A DNA stretch of 64,000 nt from Deltaproteobacteria bacterium RBG_13_43_22 (GTDB lineage Bacteria; Desulfobacterota; RBG-13-43-22): assembly GCA_001797675.1 (NCBI GenBank), contig MGQB01000004.1:1-64000 (forward strand). The letters are read 5' to 3'. The notes under the pieces were generated by a model. The model saw only the letters and a list, made by a program, of their open reading frames with translations, was not told the DNA's origin and searched no databases. The position numbers and the translations under genes were made by a program. Below, in pieces: positions 26,193 to 34,279 of the stretch (position 1 is its first letter; each line of letters starts with the position of its first letter).

Positions 26193-29100
26193 ATGAATCA
26201 AATTGCTTCCGCCAAATTCGGATCCGTCTTGATCGTCGGGGCCGGCATAGCCGGTATGCAGTCGGCTCTGGATCTGGCCAATGCCGGATTCAAGGTTTAC
26301 CTGACGGATCAGAGCGAAAATATCGGCGGGGTCATGGCCCAACTGGACAAGACCTTTCCTACCAACGACTGCTCAACCTGTATGATCTCCCCCAGGTTGA
26401 TCGAAGTCGCCGGCCATCCCAACATTGAAATCCTTACCCGCAGCCGGGTGACCGGGATGCGAGGAGAACCCGGAAACTTTTATGTCAATCTTCTCCGGGA
26501 ACCCCGTTTTGTCAAGGAATCGGTCTGTACAGGGTGTGGTGAATGCGTTAATGTCTGCCCGATAGAAATCCCGGCTGATTTTAATCAGGGGTTAAACCGC
26601 CGAAAGGCCATCTACCGTCATTTCCCGCAAGCCGTCCCTTCCGCCTTTGCCATAGACCGCCGGGGAACCTCTCCCTGCAAGGCCGCCTGCCCGGCTCACA
26701 TCAGTGTTCAGGGATATGTGGCCCTTATCGCCCAGGGAAAGTTTGAAGAGGCTTTGGCCCTCATTCGTCGCGAAAATCCTTTGCCTTTCATCTGCGGCTA
26801 TGTATGTACCCATCCCTGTGAAGAAAAATGTCTGCGTAGGGAAGTGGATGAACCCCTGGCCATACGGGATCTGAAACGGTTTGTCGCCGATTATGAACCA
26901 TTGACCGGGTCGATAAAATCTCCCAAGAAAAAAGAGGAAAAAAGGGAAAGGGTGGCCGTGGTCGGCTCCGGTCCGGCCGGTTTGACCTGCGCCCATTATT
27001 TAGCTCTGGAAGGCTATAGGGTTGAGATTTTTGAAGCCCTGCCCGTGGCCGGAGGTATGCTTACCGTAGGAATACCCGAGTACCGCCTTCCCCGGCAAGT
27101 GGTGACAAGAGAGATCCAGGCCATTAAGCAATTGGGAGTGACCATCCATTTGAACGCCCCTATCGGACCCGATCAAGGATTGGAAGAATTGAAAGATGAA
27201 GGTTTTGAAGCGGTCTTTATCGGTATCGGGGCCCACCAAGGGATCCGCCTGAATATTGAAGGGGAAGACCTGGAAGGGATTGTGTCCGGGGTTGATTTCT
27301 TGCGAAGAACGGCTTTAGGAAATCCGGACACTTTAGGGGACCGGGTAGCGGTGATCGGCGGCGGAAACGCGGCTATCGATTCGGTTCGTACGGCCCTTCG
27401 TCTGGGGTCTAAAGAGGGCCTGGTATTGTACCGGCGAACCAGGGAGGAGATGCCGGCTTACGCCGAAGAAATTGAAGAGGCCCTGGAAGAAGGGGTCAAA
27501 ATTCATTTCCTTACCGCACCGGTTCGCTTTCTGGACGATGGATCGGGAAGAGTCAAGGCAGTGGAATGCCTTCGCATGGAACTGGGAGAACCCGATGATT
27601 CCGGACGACGGAGACCCAAACCGGTTCCCGGATCGGAATTCCGGATCGAAGTGGACGGAGTGGTTATAGCCATCAGCCAGCAGCCGGAAATAGACCCATT
27701 AAACGTACCCTCGGCTGTTCAAGTCAGCCGATACGGGACTTTGACGGTTAACCCCCTTACCCTGCAGAGCAGTCTGCCCTGGATTTTTGCCGGAGGGGAT
27801 GCGGTATCTGGGCCCAAGACGGTTATCGAGGCCGTAGCCGCGGGGAAAGAAGCGGCGGTCTCCATTGATCGCTATTTAAAAGGAGAAGATCCGGCTGCCG
27901 AACGGGAAAAGGTTTTTAATTTGGCCCGGCCTGAAATCTCAGAAGTTAAAAAAAACCCGCGATTTATCCCTCGAAGAACTGATCCGGAAATACGGCGCCT
28001 TCATTTTGAGGAAGTGGTCCGGGTCATGACCGAGGAAGAAGCCCGAAAAGAGGCGGCCCGCTGCCTGGTTTGCGGTATTTGCTCCGAGTGTTATCAATGC
28101 CTGGAGGTCTGCAAGCCCGGGGCCATTGATCATACCATGAAAGGAGAAGAGATTGCTTTGGAGGTCGGAGCCGTTATCCTGTCTCCGGGTTTTGAGGTCT
28201 TTGATGCCCGCCTTAAAGGTGAATATGGTTATGGACGGTATCCCAATGTTCTGACCAGTCTGGAATTTGAACGGATCCTTTCGGCCTCCGGTCCCTTTAT
28301 GGGGCATATCCAGAGGCTTTCGGATGGACAGGAACCAAGGAAAATAGCCTGGATTCAGTGCGTCGGGTCCAGGGATGCGGCGATCCATCAGGATTATTGC
28401 TCCTCGGTCTGCTGTATGGCCGCCACCAAGCAGGCCATTATTGCCAAAGAGCATCTGTCTTCTATCGAAGCGACTATCTTTTTTATTGATCTGCGGGCCC
28501 AGGGAAAAGGTTTTGACCGCTATGTCGAACAGGCCCAAAAAAGGCACGGGGTCCGTTACGTCCGCAGTTTGATTTCCAGGGTAGCTGAAAACCCCCTGAC
28601 CCATAATCTGGTCATTTCCTATATCGATGAGACCGATCGTTTTCATGATGAGGAATTCGACCTGGTCATCCTTTCGGTAGGCATGGTCCCCCATTCAGAA
28701 TCAAAGGACCTGGGCCGGACTTTAAATATTGAGACCGATCGTTTTGGTTTCTGCCAAAATCCTTCTTTGAATAGTACTGGAACCACCAGGCCTGGTATTT
28801 TTGCCGGCGGCGTATTTCAGAATCCTAAAGATATCCCCGAGACCGTTACCCAGGGCAGCGGGGCGGCCGGTGAAACGGCGGCTTTGCTGGCCGAGGTCAG
28901 GAACACCCAGATCAAGGCCTTGGTCTTTCCTGAGGAACGATCCATTGAAGGAGAGGAACCGAGGATCGGTATTCTCATTTGTCATTGCGGGATCAATATT
29001 GCCGGCATTGTCGATGTGGATCAAGTTACGGAATACGCTCACACCCTGCCCGGTGTGGTCTATGCCGATCATTTACTTTTTACCTGCTCCACGGACAGCC

Positions 29101-30614
29101 AAGAACAGATGGAGCAGGTGATTCGGGAGCATCGGTTGAACCGGGTTATCGTCGCCTCCTGTTCCCCTCGGACGCATGAGGGGTTGTTTCAGGATACCCT
29201 GAACAAAGCCGGGCTGAATAAATATCTTTTTGAAATGGCCAATATCCGTGACCAGTGCTCCTGGGTTCATCAAAATGAACCGATCCTGGCTACGGAAAAG
29301 GCTAAAGACCTGGTGCGGATGGCCGCGGCCAGAGCCCACCTTTTGGAACCCCTGGTTGAACTTCCGGTTGAGGTCACCCAGAAGGCCCTGGTTATCGGCG
29401 GCGGAGCGGCCGGGATGACCGCAGCCCTCAATCTGGCGGATCAAGGGTTCGAGACCTTTCTGATCGAACAATCCGAACGTTTGGGCGGACAGGCCTTGCG
29501 CCTGCGTCAAACTCTGGAAGAAAAAGGGGTGCAGGATTATCTGTCCCGTCTTATTAATCAGGTTTCGCTTCATCCCCGGACTCGAATTTTTCTTCAAAGT
29601 CAGGTCGTGGAAACCAAAGGATCTGTAGGACAATTTACCAGCACGATTTCCAAAAATGGGGAAAACGTTTTATTGGATCACGGGGCGGTCATTGTGGCCA
29701 TCGGCGGCTCGGAACACCGCCCGGAAGAATATTTGTTCGGATCGAATCCTATGGTGAAGACCCAACTCGATTTTCAGGATCTTTTGTTTGGGCAACCTGA
29801 AAAAATCCGGGAAGCTGAAAAGATCGTTATGATTCAGTGTGTCGGGTCCAGGGAAGAAGAACATCCTTATTGCAGTCGAGTCTGTTGTTCGACGGCTGTG
29901 GCCAATGCCTTAAAGATTAAAGAGCTCAGCCCGAAGACCGAGGTCAGTATTTTGTATCGGGATATTCGAACCTATGGCCGGAAAGAACTCTATTACAAAC
30001 AGGCCCGGGAGGCCGGGATCCGTTTTATTCGTTTTGATTCAGAGGCGAAACCCGAAGTCAAGGAAGAACAGGGAAAACTGATGGTCACGGTTCTGGATCA
30101 AAATTTAAAGGCCCACATTCTTCTTAGACCTGATTTATTAGTCCTTTCGGCAGCTATCCGGCCGGCCCCGGAAGCGAAAATCCTGGCCGGCGCCTTAAAG
30201 CTTCCACTGGATGCCGACGGCTTTTTCCTGGAAGCGCATATCAAACTTAGACCTCTTGATTTTGCCAACGCCGGGATGTTCCTTTGCGGATTGGGGCACG
30301 GCCCAAAATCCTTAGAAGAAAGCATGGTTCAGGCCAAAGGGGCCGCAGCCAGGGCGGCAACGATCCTGGGCAAAAAACAGATTCAGGTTGGAGGAAAGAC
30401 GGCCGTGGTGGATGAAGAATTGTGTATAGCCTGTCTGACTTGTTTGCGGGTCTGCCCCTTCGGGGTGCCGATGATGAATGAACATCATTTTATCCGTATG
30501 GATCCGGCGGCCTGCCAGGGATGCGGAAACTGCGCCAGTTCCTGTCCCCAGGGGGCCATCCAGGTGGGACATTCGAAGGACAACCAATATAGGGCCTTGT
30601 TGGAAGCGTGTTAA
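26193..30614 (+). CDS. Giant HdrA fusion: HdrA with inserted GltD-like NAD(P)H module plus second HdrA and ferredoxin
   Basis: A 1473-residue cytoplasmic flavo-iron-sulfur protein. In order: HdrA-type FAD site 'VLIVGAGIAGMQSAL' (about 12); 'TNDCSTCMISPRL' (about 58); a [4Fe-4S] motif 'CTGCGECVNVCP' (about 111). Then comes a GltD/NfnB-like module, with cysteines 'SPCKAACPAHI' and 'CGYVCTHPCEEKCLR', FAD 'VAVVGSGPAG' (about 253) and NAD(P) 'VAVIGGGNAAID' (about 386). HdrA resumes at 'CLVCGICSECYQCLEVC' (about 623) and 'WIQCVGSRD' (about 720). A second HdrA core has 'ILICHCGINIAG' (about 926) and 'ALVIGGGAAGM' (about 1064). Two C-terminal [4Fe-4S] motifs end it ('CIACLTCLRVCP', 'CQGCGNCASSCP'). 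Three FAD/NAD(P) sites suggest an NAD(P)H-linked bifurcating core. MvhD and MetVF genes follow. The stop-free frame argues against an assembly join. Confidence 0.9.
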   Translation: MNQIASAKFGSVLIVGAGIAGMQSALDLANAGFKVYLTDQSENIGGVMAQLDKTFPTNDCSTCMISPRLIEVAGHPNIEILTRSRVTGMRGEPGNFYVNLLREPRFVKESVCTGCGECVNVCPIEIPADFNQGLNRRKAIYRHFPQAVPSAFAIDRRGTSPCKAACPAHISVQGYVALIAQGKFEEALALIRRENPLPFICGYVCTHPCEEKCLRREVDEPLAIRDLKRFVADYEPLTGSIKSPKKKEEKRERVAVVGSGPAGLTCAHYLALEGYRVEIFEALPVAGGMLTVGIPEYRLPRQVVTREIQAIKQLGVTIHLNAPIGPDQGLEELKDEGFEAVFIGIGAHQGIRLNIEGEDLEGIVSGVDFLRRTALGNPDTLGDRVAVIGGGNAAIDSVRTALRLGSKEGLVLYRRTREEMPAYAEEIEEALEEGVKIHFLTAPVRFLDDGSGRVKAVECLRMELGEPDDSGRRRPKPVPGSEFRIEVDGVVIAISQQPEIDPLNVPSAVQVSRYGTLTVNPLTLQSSLPWIFAGGDAVSGPKTVIEAVAAGKEAAVSIDRYLKGEDPAAEREKVFNLARPEISEVKKNPRFIPRRTDPEIRRLHFEEVVRVMTEEEARKEAARCLVCGICSECYQCLEVCKPGAIDHTMKGEEIALEVGAVILSPGFEVFDARLKGEYGYGRYPNVLTSLEFERILSASGPFMGHIQRLSDGQEPRKIAWIQCVGSRDAAIHQDYCSSVCCMAATKQAIIAKEHLSSIEATIFFIDLRAQGKGFDRYVEQAQKRHGVRYVRSLISRVAENPLTHNLVISYIDETDRFHDEEFDLVILSVGMVPHSESKDLGRTLNIETDRFGFCQNPSLNSTGTTRPGIFAGGVFQNPKDIPETVTQGSGAAGETAALLAEVRNTQIKALVFPEERSIEGEEPRIGILICHCGINIAGIVDVDQVTEYAHTLPGVVYADHLLFTCSTDSQEQMEQVIREHRLNRVIVASCSPRTHEGLFQDTLNKAGLNKYLFEMANIRDQCSWVHQNEPILATEKAKDLVRMAAARAHLLEPLVELPVEVTQKALVIGGGAAGMTAALNLADQGFETFLIEQSERLGGQALRLRQTLEEKGVQDYLSRLINQVSLHPRTRIFLQSQVVETKGSVGQFTSTISKNGENVLLDHGAVIVAIGGSEHRPEEYLFGSNPMVKTQLDFQDLLFGQPEKIREAEKIVMIQCVGSREEEHPYCSRVCCSTAVANALKIKELSPKTEVSILYRDIRTYGRKELYYKQAREAGIRFIRFDSEAKPEVKEEQGKLMVTVLDQNLKAHILLRPDLLVLSAAIRPAPEAKILAGALKLPLDADGFFLEAHIKLRPLDFANAGMFLCGLGHGPKSLEESMVQAKGAAARAATILGKKQIQVGGKTAVVDEELCIACLTCLRVCPFGVPMMNEHHFIRMDPAACQGCGNCASSCPQGAIQVGHSKDNQYRALLEAC

Positions 30615-30737
30615 ATACAAGGTATAAGGCTATAGGCTGAAGACTGAAGGAAAAATCTGTTGAGCAACCTGAATAACTGTTTTTAGGGTCTTTAGACCTT
30701 TTTCGACAAACGACGAACGAGTAACGAATAACGGCAT

Positions 30738-31181
30738 ATGTCATCCTTTGAACCAAAAATAATCGCCCTGGTCTGCACCTACTGCACCTATACGGCTGCG
30801 GATATGGCCGGTTCCATGAGGCTTCAATATTCTCCCAACGTCCGAATCGTTAAATATCTTTGCACAGGCAAAATCGATATTCAGCATATGCTTACGGTTT
30901 TTGAGAGGGGGGCCGATGCCGTTCTGGTAGGCGGCTGAGAGATCGGAGACTGTCATTTCCTGGAGGGAAATCTAAGGGCCAAAGAAAGGGTTGAATACAC
31001 CCAAGACCTATTGAAGGAAATCGGCTTGGAACCCGAACGTCTGGACATGTTCCATGTCGGCGCCTCCGATGCCCCGGCCTGGGTCAGGGCCGTGACCGAG
31101 ATGACTGAACGGGCCATGAAGTTGGGGCCGAATCCATTAAAAAAAAATATTGTGGATTTCGGATTTCCGATTGCGGAATAA
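30738..31181 (+). CDS. mvhD: MvhD-type iron-sulfur subunit, selenoprotein (UGA at 30936-30938 read as Sec)
   Basis: MvhD passes electrons into HdrA. The frame 30738-30938 ends at TGA in mid-domain, but the same frame continues without a stop to TAA at 31179-31181 (147 residues). The continuation is conserved: '...ADAVLVGG-U-EIGDCHFLEGNLRAKERV', where MvhD proteins normally have GGC-x-x-GDCHY-x-x-GN. The N-terminal '[A]LVCTYCTYTAADMAG' and 'VKYLCTGKID' cysteines are intact. Only the one Cys is replaced. A hairpin (30955-30971) follows the UGA. Sec-containing MvhD homologues (VhuD) are known in methanogens. The last nine residues come from a heptad-repeat tract. A frameshift or nonsense mutation is unlikely given the downstream conservation. 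Confidence 0.9.
30955..30971 (+). promoter_or_regulatory. Candidate bacterial SECIS hairpin of mvhD
   Basis: ATTTCC and GGAAAT form a perfect 6-bp stem around the loop TGGAG. The first loop G is 24 nt after the UGA, and the hairpin lies within coding sequence. This fits the general bacterial SECIS pattern of a short stem with an apical G close downstream of the UGA. SelB binding is inferred. Confidence 0.65.
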
Positions 31182-31270
31182 TATAATATCAAAACCTAAC
31201 CAGAGATATTTGAAATTTGGGTCTTAGGTCCGGGCTTCCTGGAATAGGGGACCCTCTCATTCTTTGAAAT

Positions 31271-31363
31271 GATGCTGGATACTGGATGCTGGATTAACTT
31301 TATTCAGAATCGAGTATCGTTTTTTGTTTTTATCCAGTATCAAGAAACCAGTATCCAGGATCA
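31271..31363. repeat. Heptad-repeat palindrome
   Basis: The left arm is three 7-nt units (GATGCTG, GATACTG, GATGCTG) at 31271-31295; the right arm 31331-31363 is the inverted copy (ATCCAGT, ATCCAGG units). It fills the gap between mvhD and metV. The clearest example of the family here. Confidence 0.65.
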
Positions 31364-31450
31364 GCCGAGCAGAGGCGGTTAATCGTGTAATTAAAAAAGT
31401 TAGGTTCAAATTCTCAGATGATCTAATATAAGAATCAAAAGGCAAAGGAT

Positions 31451-32134
31451 ATGATCATAGCCAGTCGCAAACCTTTTGCAGAAATCAAGAAAAGCATCGA
31501 ACTCTATGAGAATATTTTAGTGGTGGGGTGTGGGACCTGTGTGGCCGTCTGCCTGGCTGGCGGTAAAAAAGAGGTGGGGCTCCTGGCCAGCCAGCTTCGG
31601 ATGAGCTTCGCCTTGGACAAGAAAAAAATACAAATTTCCGAAGAAACCCTGGAGAGACAATGTGATCATGAGTTCCTGGAAACGATTCGAGAACCGCTAA
31701 AGGAATTCGATTGTCTTTTATCCCTGGCCTGTGGGGCTGGTGTTCAGTTTTTAGCGGAAACCTATCCGGGGAAAAAGGTTTTCCCGGGTGTGAACACCTC
31801 ATTTATCGGAGTAGCCGAGGCCGCTGGTTTATGGACCGAACGTTGCCGGGCCTGCGGGGATTGTCTGCTGGCCATCACCGGCGGGATTTGTCCGAGAACC
31901 CTCTGTGTCAAAGGGCTTAATAACGGGCCCTGCGGCGGAATGATAGATGGAAAATGCGAAGTGGACCCTGAAAGACCCTGTGCCTGGGTTTCCATCTATG
32001 AACGGCTGGCTGAAGAAGGAAGGGTGAATCAAATAGAAATCATGTTCCCGCCGACTGATTTTCGCTTTCAAACCAAACCGGGAAGGGTAACCCATAGGGC
32101 TTATCTGAGGAGATACAATGCCGGATCCAAGTAA
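31451..32134 (+). CDS. metV: MetV-type partner of methylene-THF reductase
   Basis: MetV is the Fe-S/zinc partner that accompanies short MetF proteins in acetogens and relatives. The 227-residue protein has an N-terminal 'VVGCGTCVAVCLAGGKKE', a central 'LSLACGAGVQFLAE', and a C-terminal cysteine-rich part ('CRACGDCLLAITGGICPRTLCVKG', 'NGPCGGMIDGKCEVDPERPCAW') matching the MTHFR C-terminal-like family. AAAGGAT lies in front of the ATG. It overlaps metF by 17 bp, so the two are made together. Confidence 0.9.
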   Translation: MIIASRKPFAEIKKSIELYENILVVGCGTCVAVCLAGGKKEVGLLASQLRMSFALDKKKIQISEETLERQCDHEFLETIREPLKEFDCLLSLACGAGVQFLAETYPGKKVFPGVNTSFIGVAEAAGLWTERCRACGDCLLAITGGICPRTLCVKGLNNGPCGGMIDGKCEVDPERPCAWVSIYERLAEEGRVNQIEIMFPPTDFRFQTKPGRVTHRAYLRRYNAGSK

Positions 32135-32996
32135 ATTTGCCCAAGCCTTAGGAACGGATTCGTTTATTGTCACCTGTGAACTGGATCCGCCAAAGGGTTT
32201 TGTGCCGTCATTATTGGACCGGAAAATTGCCGTCCTGAAAAATAAAGTGCAGGCAGTAGTGGTCTCTGATAACCCCAGGGCCCGGATGCTGATGGCCCCT
32301 GTTGGCTTTTGCCGTTATCTTCTCGACCAGGGCCTGGAACTGATTATGACGTTAACCTGCCGCGACCGCAATCGCCTGGCCTTGCAATCCGATCTTTTAG
32401 CGGCAGCCGGTTTGGGTATCCAAAATATTCTGGCCGTGACCGGGGATTATATCACCTGGGGGGATCATCCGGAAGGCAAACCGGTTTATGATCTGGATTC
32501 GATACAATTGATCTGGGCCATTTCCCAACTGAATTCCAATAGGGATATTTCGGGAAATGTGATTGAAGGAACAGCCCCATCGTTTACCATTGGATCTGCT
32601 GTTGCCTTAACGGGCAATCCTGTTGGTCCTCAGGTTTTGAAGTTTAGAAAAAAAGAAAAGGCAGGGGTCCATTTTTTTATGAGTCATCCGGTCTTTGACC
32701 TGGCCGATGTGGAAGAATTTTTTAAACAGGTTGTCGAAATACAAACCCCTCTATTGGCTTCGGTTTGTTTGTTAACCGAAGAACAGATCAGGGGATATGT
32801 ATTGGGAAATTATCCCGGATTATTAATCCAGGATTCGTTGTCCGATAAATTCAAATCAGTTCATTCGACGGAATTCCAGCCAAGGATGATTGAGCATACG
32901 GCCCGTTTGATTGAGACCATAAAGAAGGACGGGCGTTTTCGAGGGGTCCATTTGATGCTGCAGGGGGCGGAAGAACAGATTGGGGAACTGATTTAG
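32118..32996 (+). CDS. metF: Methylenetetrahydrofolate reductase, MetF family
   Basis: Interconverts methylene-THF and methyl-THF with FAD (TIM barrel). The 292-residue protein shows 'TCELDPPKG' at the N-terminus, 'LIMTLTCRDRNRLALQSDLLAAAGLGIQNILAVTGDY' (about 75-112), and 'GVHFFMSHPVFDLADVEEFF' (about 187-206). Together with MetV and the adjacent Hdr/MvhD genes it fits the NADH-linked MetVF-HdrABC-MvhD complex known from Moorella thermoacetica. The direction, methyl oxidation or formation, is not set by sequence. GGAG six bases upstream of the ATG. Confidence 0.93.
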   Translation: MPDPSKFAQALGTDSFIVTCELDPPKGFVPSLLDRKIAVLKNKVQAVVVSDNPRARMLMAPVGFCRYLLDQGLELIMTLTCRDRNRLALQSDLLAAAGLGIQNILAVTGDYITWGDHPEGKPVYDLDSIQLIWAISQLNSNRDISGNVIEGTAPSFTIGSAVALTGNPVGPQVLKFRKKEKAGVHFFMSHPVFDLADVEEFFKQVVEIQTPLLASVCLLTEEQIRGYVLGNYPGLLIQDSLSDKFKSVHSTEFQPRMIEHTARLIETIKKDGRFRGVHLMLQGAEEQIGELI

Positions 32997-33196
32997 ATTG
33001 CAGATTTCGGATTTGTTCCCTATGGTCACTCCCATCCCGATTGCATCGGGACGGGTTCCCGGTTTCGGATTGCGGAATGGGGAAAAAAGAAAAATATTTT
33101 CCTCCGAACTCAATACTCATATTATACCCTCATGACCGTAGGGTCACCACGAAGGATGTAAATATGGTTGTTGAAATCCGAAATCCGAAATTTAAG
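32996..33196. repeat. Heptad-repeat palindrome spanning metF end and next gene start
   Basis: ATTTCGG-type heptads at 32996-33015 and 33060-33078 are inverted relative to AATCCGA-type heptads at 33171-33196. A hairpin with TCCCGA and TCGGGA arms lies between them (about 33030-33060). The right arm encodes the first residues of the next protein if the start at 33164 is used. Confidence 0.55.
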
Positions 33197-34279
33197 TCTA
33201 TTTTCATACTAAACCATAACTTTGAGCACAATTTAAAAGTGAACTCCAAAAATTCAAAAGTCCTCATCATCGGTGGCGGCATAGCCGGCATAACGGCGGC
33301 TGTGGCCCTGAGCCGTTTGAAGATCGCGGTAACCCTGATTGAAAAAGCAACCGCTCTAGGGGGCATGGTCCCTAATTATTGTTGCAAGGCGACCGATGCC
33401 TGCCAGCAATGCGGAGTCTGCCTGTTAAATGATTCTTTGCAAGCCCTGAGTCAAGCCAGCAATGTTGAAGTCCATTTGCAGACCGAAGTGACCGATCTAA
33501 CCCTGGATGCCAATAAATTTCTCTATACCTTTAGCCGCCCTGGAGGGGGTGGCGAGGGGAGGGCCGAGGCCCTTCTTCTAGCAACCGGTTTTACCCCCTT
33601 CAGGGCTGAAGACAAACCCCAGTATCGATATGGCATTCTTCCGAATGTAATAACCGGTTTGGATCTGGAAAGACAGCTTAAGGAAACCGGTTCGGTTGTC
33701 AGACCATCCAATCATACCCTTCCCACCTCTATAGCCTTTATTCAATGTGTCGGCAGCAGGGATCCTCATTTGAATCACCCGTTTTGCTCCCGGGTTTGTT
33801 GCGCTTATGCCTTAAGGATGGCCAATCTCATAAAATATAAAAACCCTCAAACCGAAATCGCAGTTTTTTATATGGACATCCAGACCTTCGGCAAAGATTT
33901 TTCCCTTTTTATGGAAAAAACCGAAAAACAAATCCGCTTCATCCGGACCATCCCCGGTGAAATACAAAAAGGGGACAATGACCAGGTTTGGTTGACCTTC
34001 CAGGACGATGATGGATTGTCCAGTCGGAAACAGGCCTTTGATCTGGCCATCCTTTCCGTTGGCATCATGCCCGGATCGGACCTTGAGTTTTTCAAGGATA
34101 AACTGGGGTTGCCTTTGAATGGAGACGGGTTTTTGAGCGAGGCGAATGAAATTTTTTCTTCTAAAGGTATTTTCCTGGCCGGAACCGTCCGGGGACCAAA
34201 AGGCATTGCCGGGAGTATTACTCAAGCCTACAGGACTGCGGAAGAAGTGGCCGCTTATTTAAAAACAAGGCCCGTATAA
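33164..34279 (+). CDS. HdrA-like FAD protein, QmoA-type
   Basis: A 371-residue flavoprotein: FAD site 'VLIIGGGIAGITAAVALSRL' (about 30), cysteines 'NYCCKATDACQQCGVCLLN' (Fe-S), 'FIQCVGSRDPHLNHPFCSRVCC' (about 208-230) and C-terminal 'GIFLAGTVRGPKGIAGSITQAYRTAEEVAAY'. This is the compact HdrA/QmoA form. The next gene is QmoB-like. I choose ATG 33164 because GAAGGA lies seven bases upstream; its first 12 or so residues derive from a heptad repeat. GTG 33239, just before the Rossmann strand, is an alternative. The stop overlaps the next ATG. Confidence 0.87.
   Translation: MVVEIRNPKFKSIFILNHNFEHNLKVNSKNSKVLIIGGGIAGITAAVALSRLKIAVTLIEKATALGGMVPNYCCKATDACQQCGVCLLNDSLQALSQASNVEVHLQTEVTDLTLDANKFLYTFSRPGGGGEGRAEALLLATGFTPFRAEDKPQYRYGILPNVITGLDLERQLKETGSVVRPSNHTLPTSIAFIQCVGSRDPHLNHPFCSRVCCAYALRMANLIKYKNPQTEIAVFYMDIQTFGKDFSLFMEKTEKQIRFIRTIPGEIQKGDNDQVWLTFQDDDGLSSRKQAFDLAILSVGIMPGSDLEFFKDKLGLPLNGDGFLSEANEIFSSKGIFLAGTVRGPKGIAGSITQAYRTAEEVAAYLKTRPV

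Noticed and set aside
30738-30938. Treating mvhD as a pseudogene with a nonsense mutation
   Set aside because: Only one stop interrupts the frame, it replaces a conserved Cys, conservation continues for 81 codons after it, and two unrelated genes in the window show the same pattern.
31271-31363. Heptad repeats as a CRISPR array
   Set aside because: Units are 7 nt without spacers, arranged as inverted arms; no cas genes in the window.
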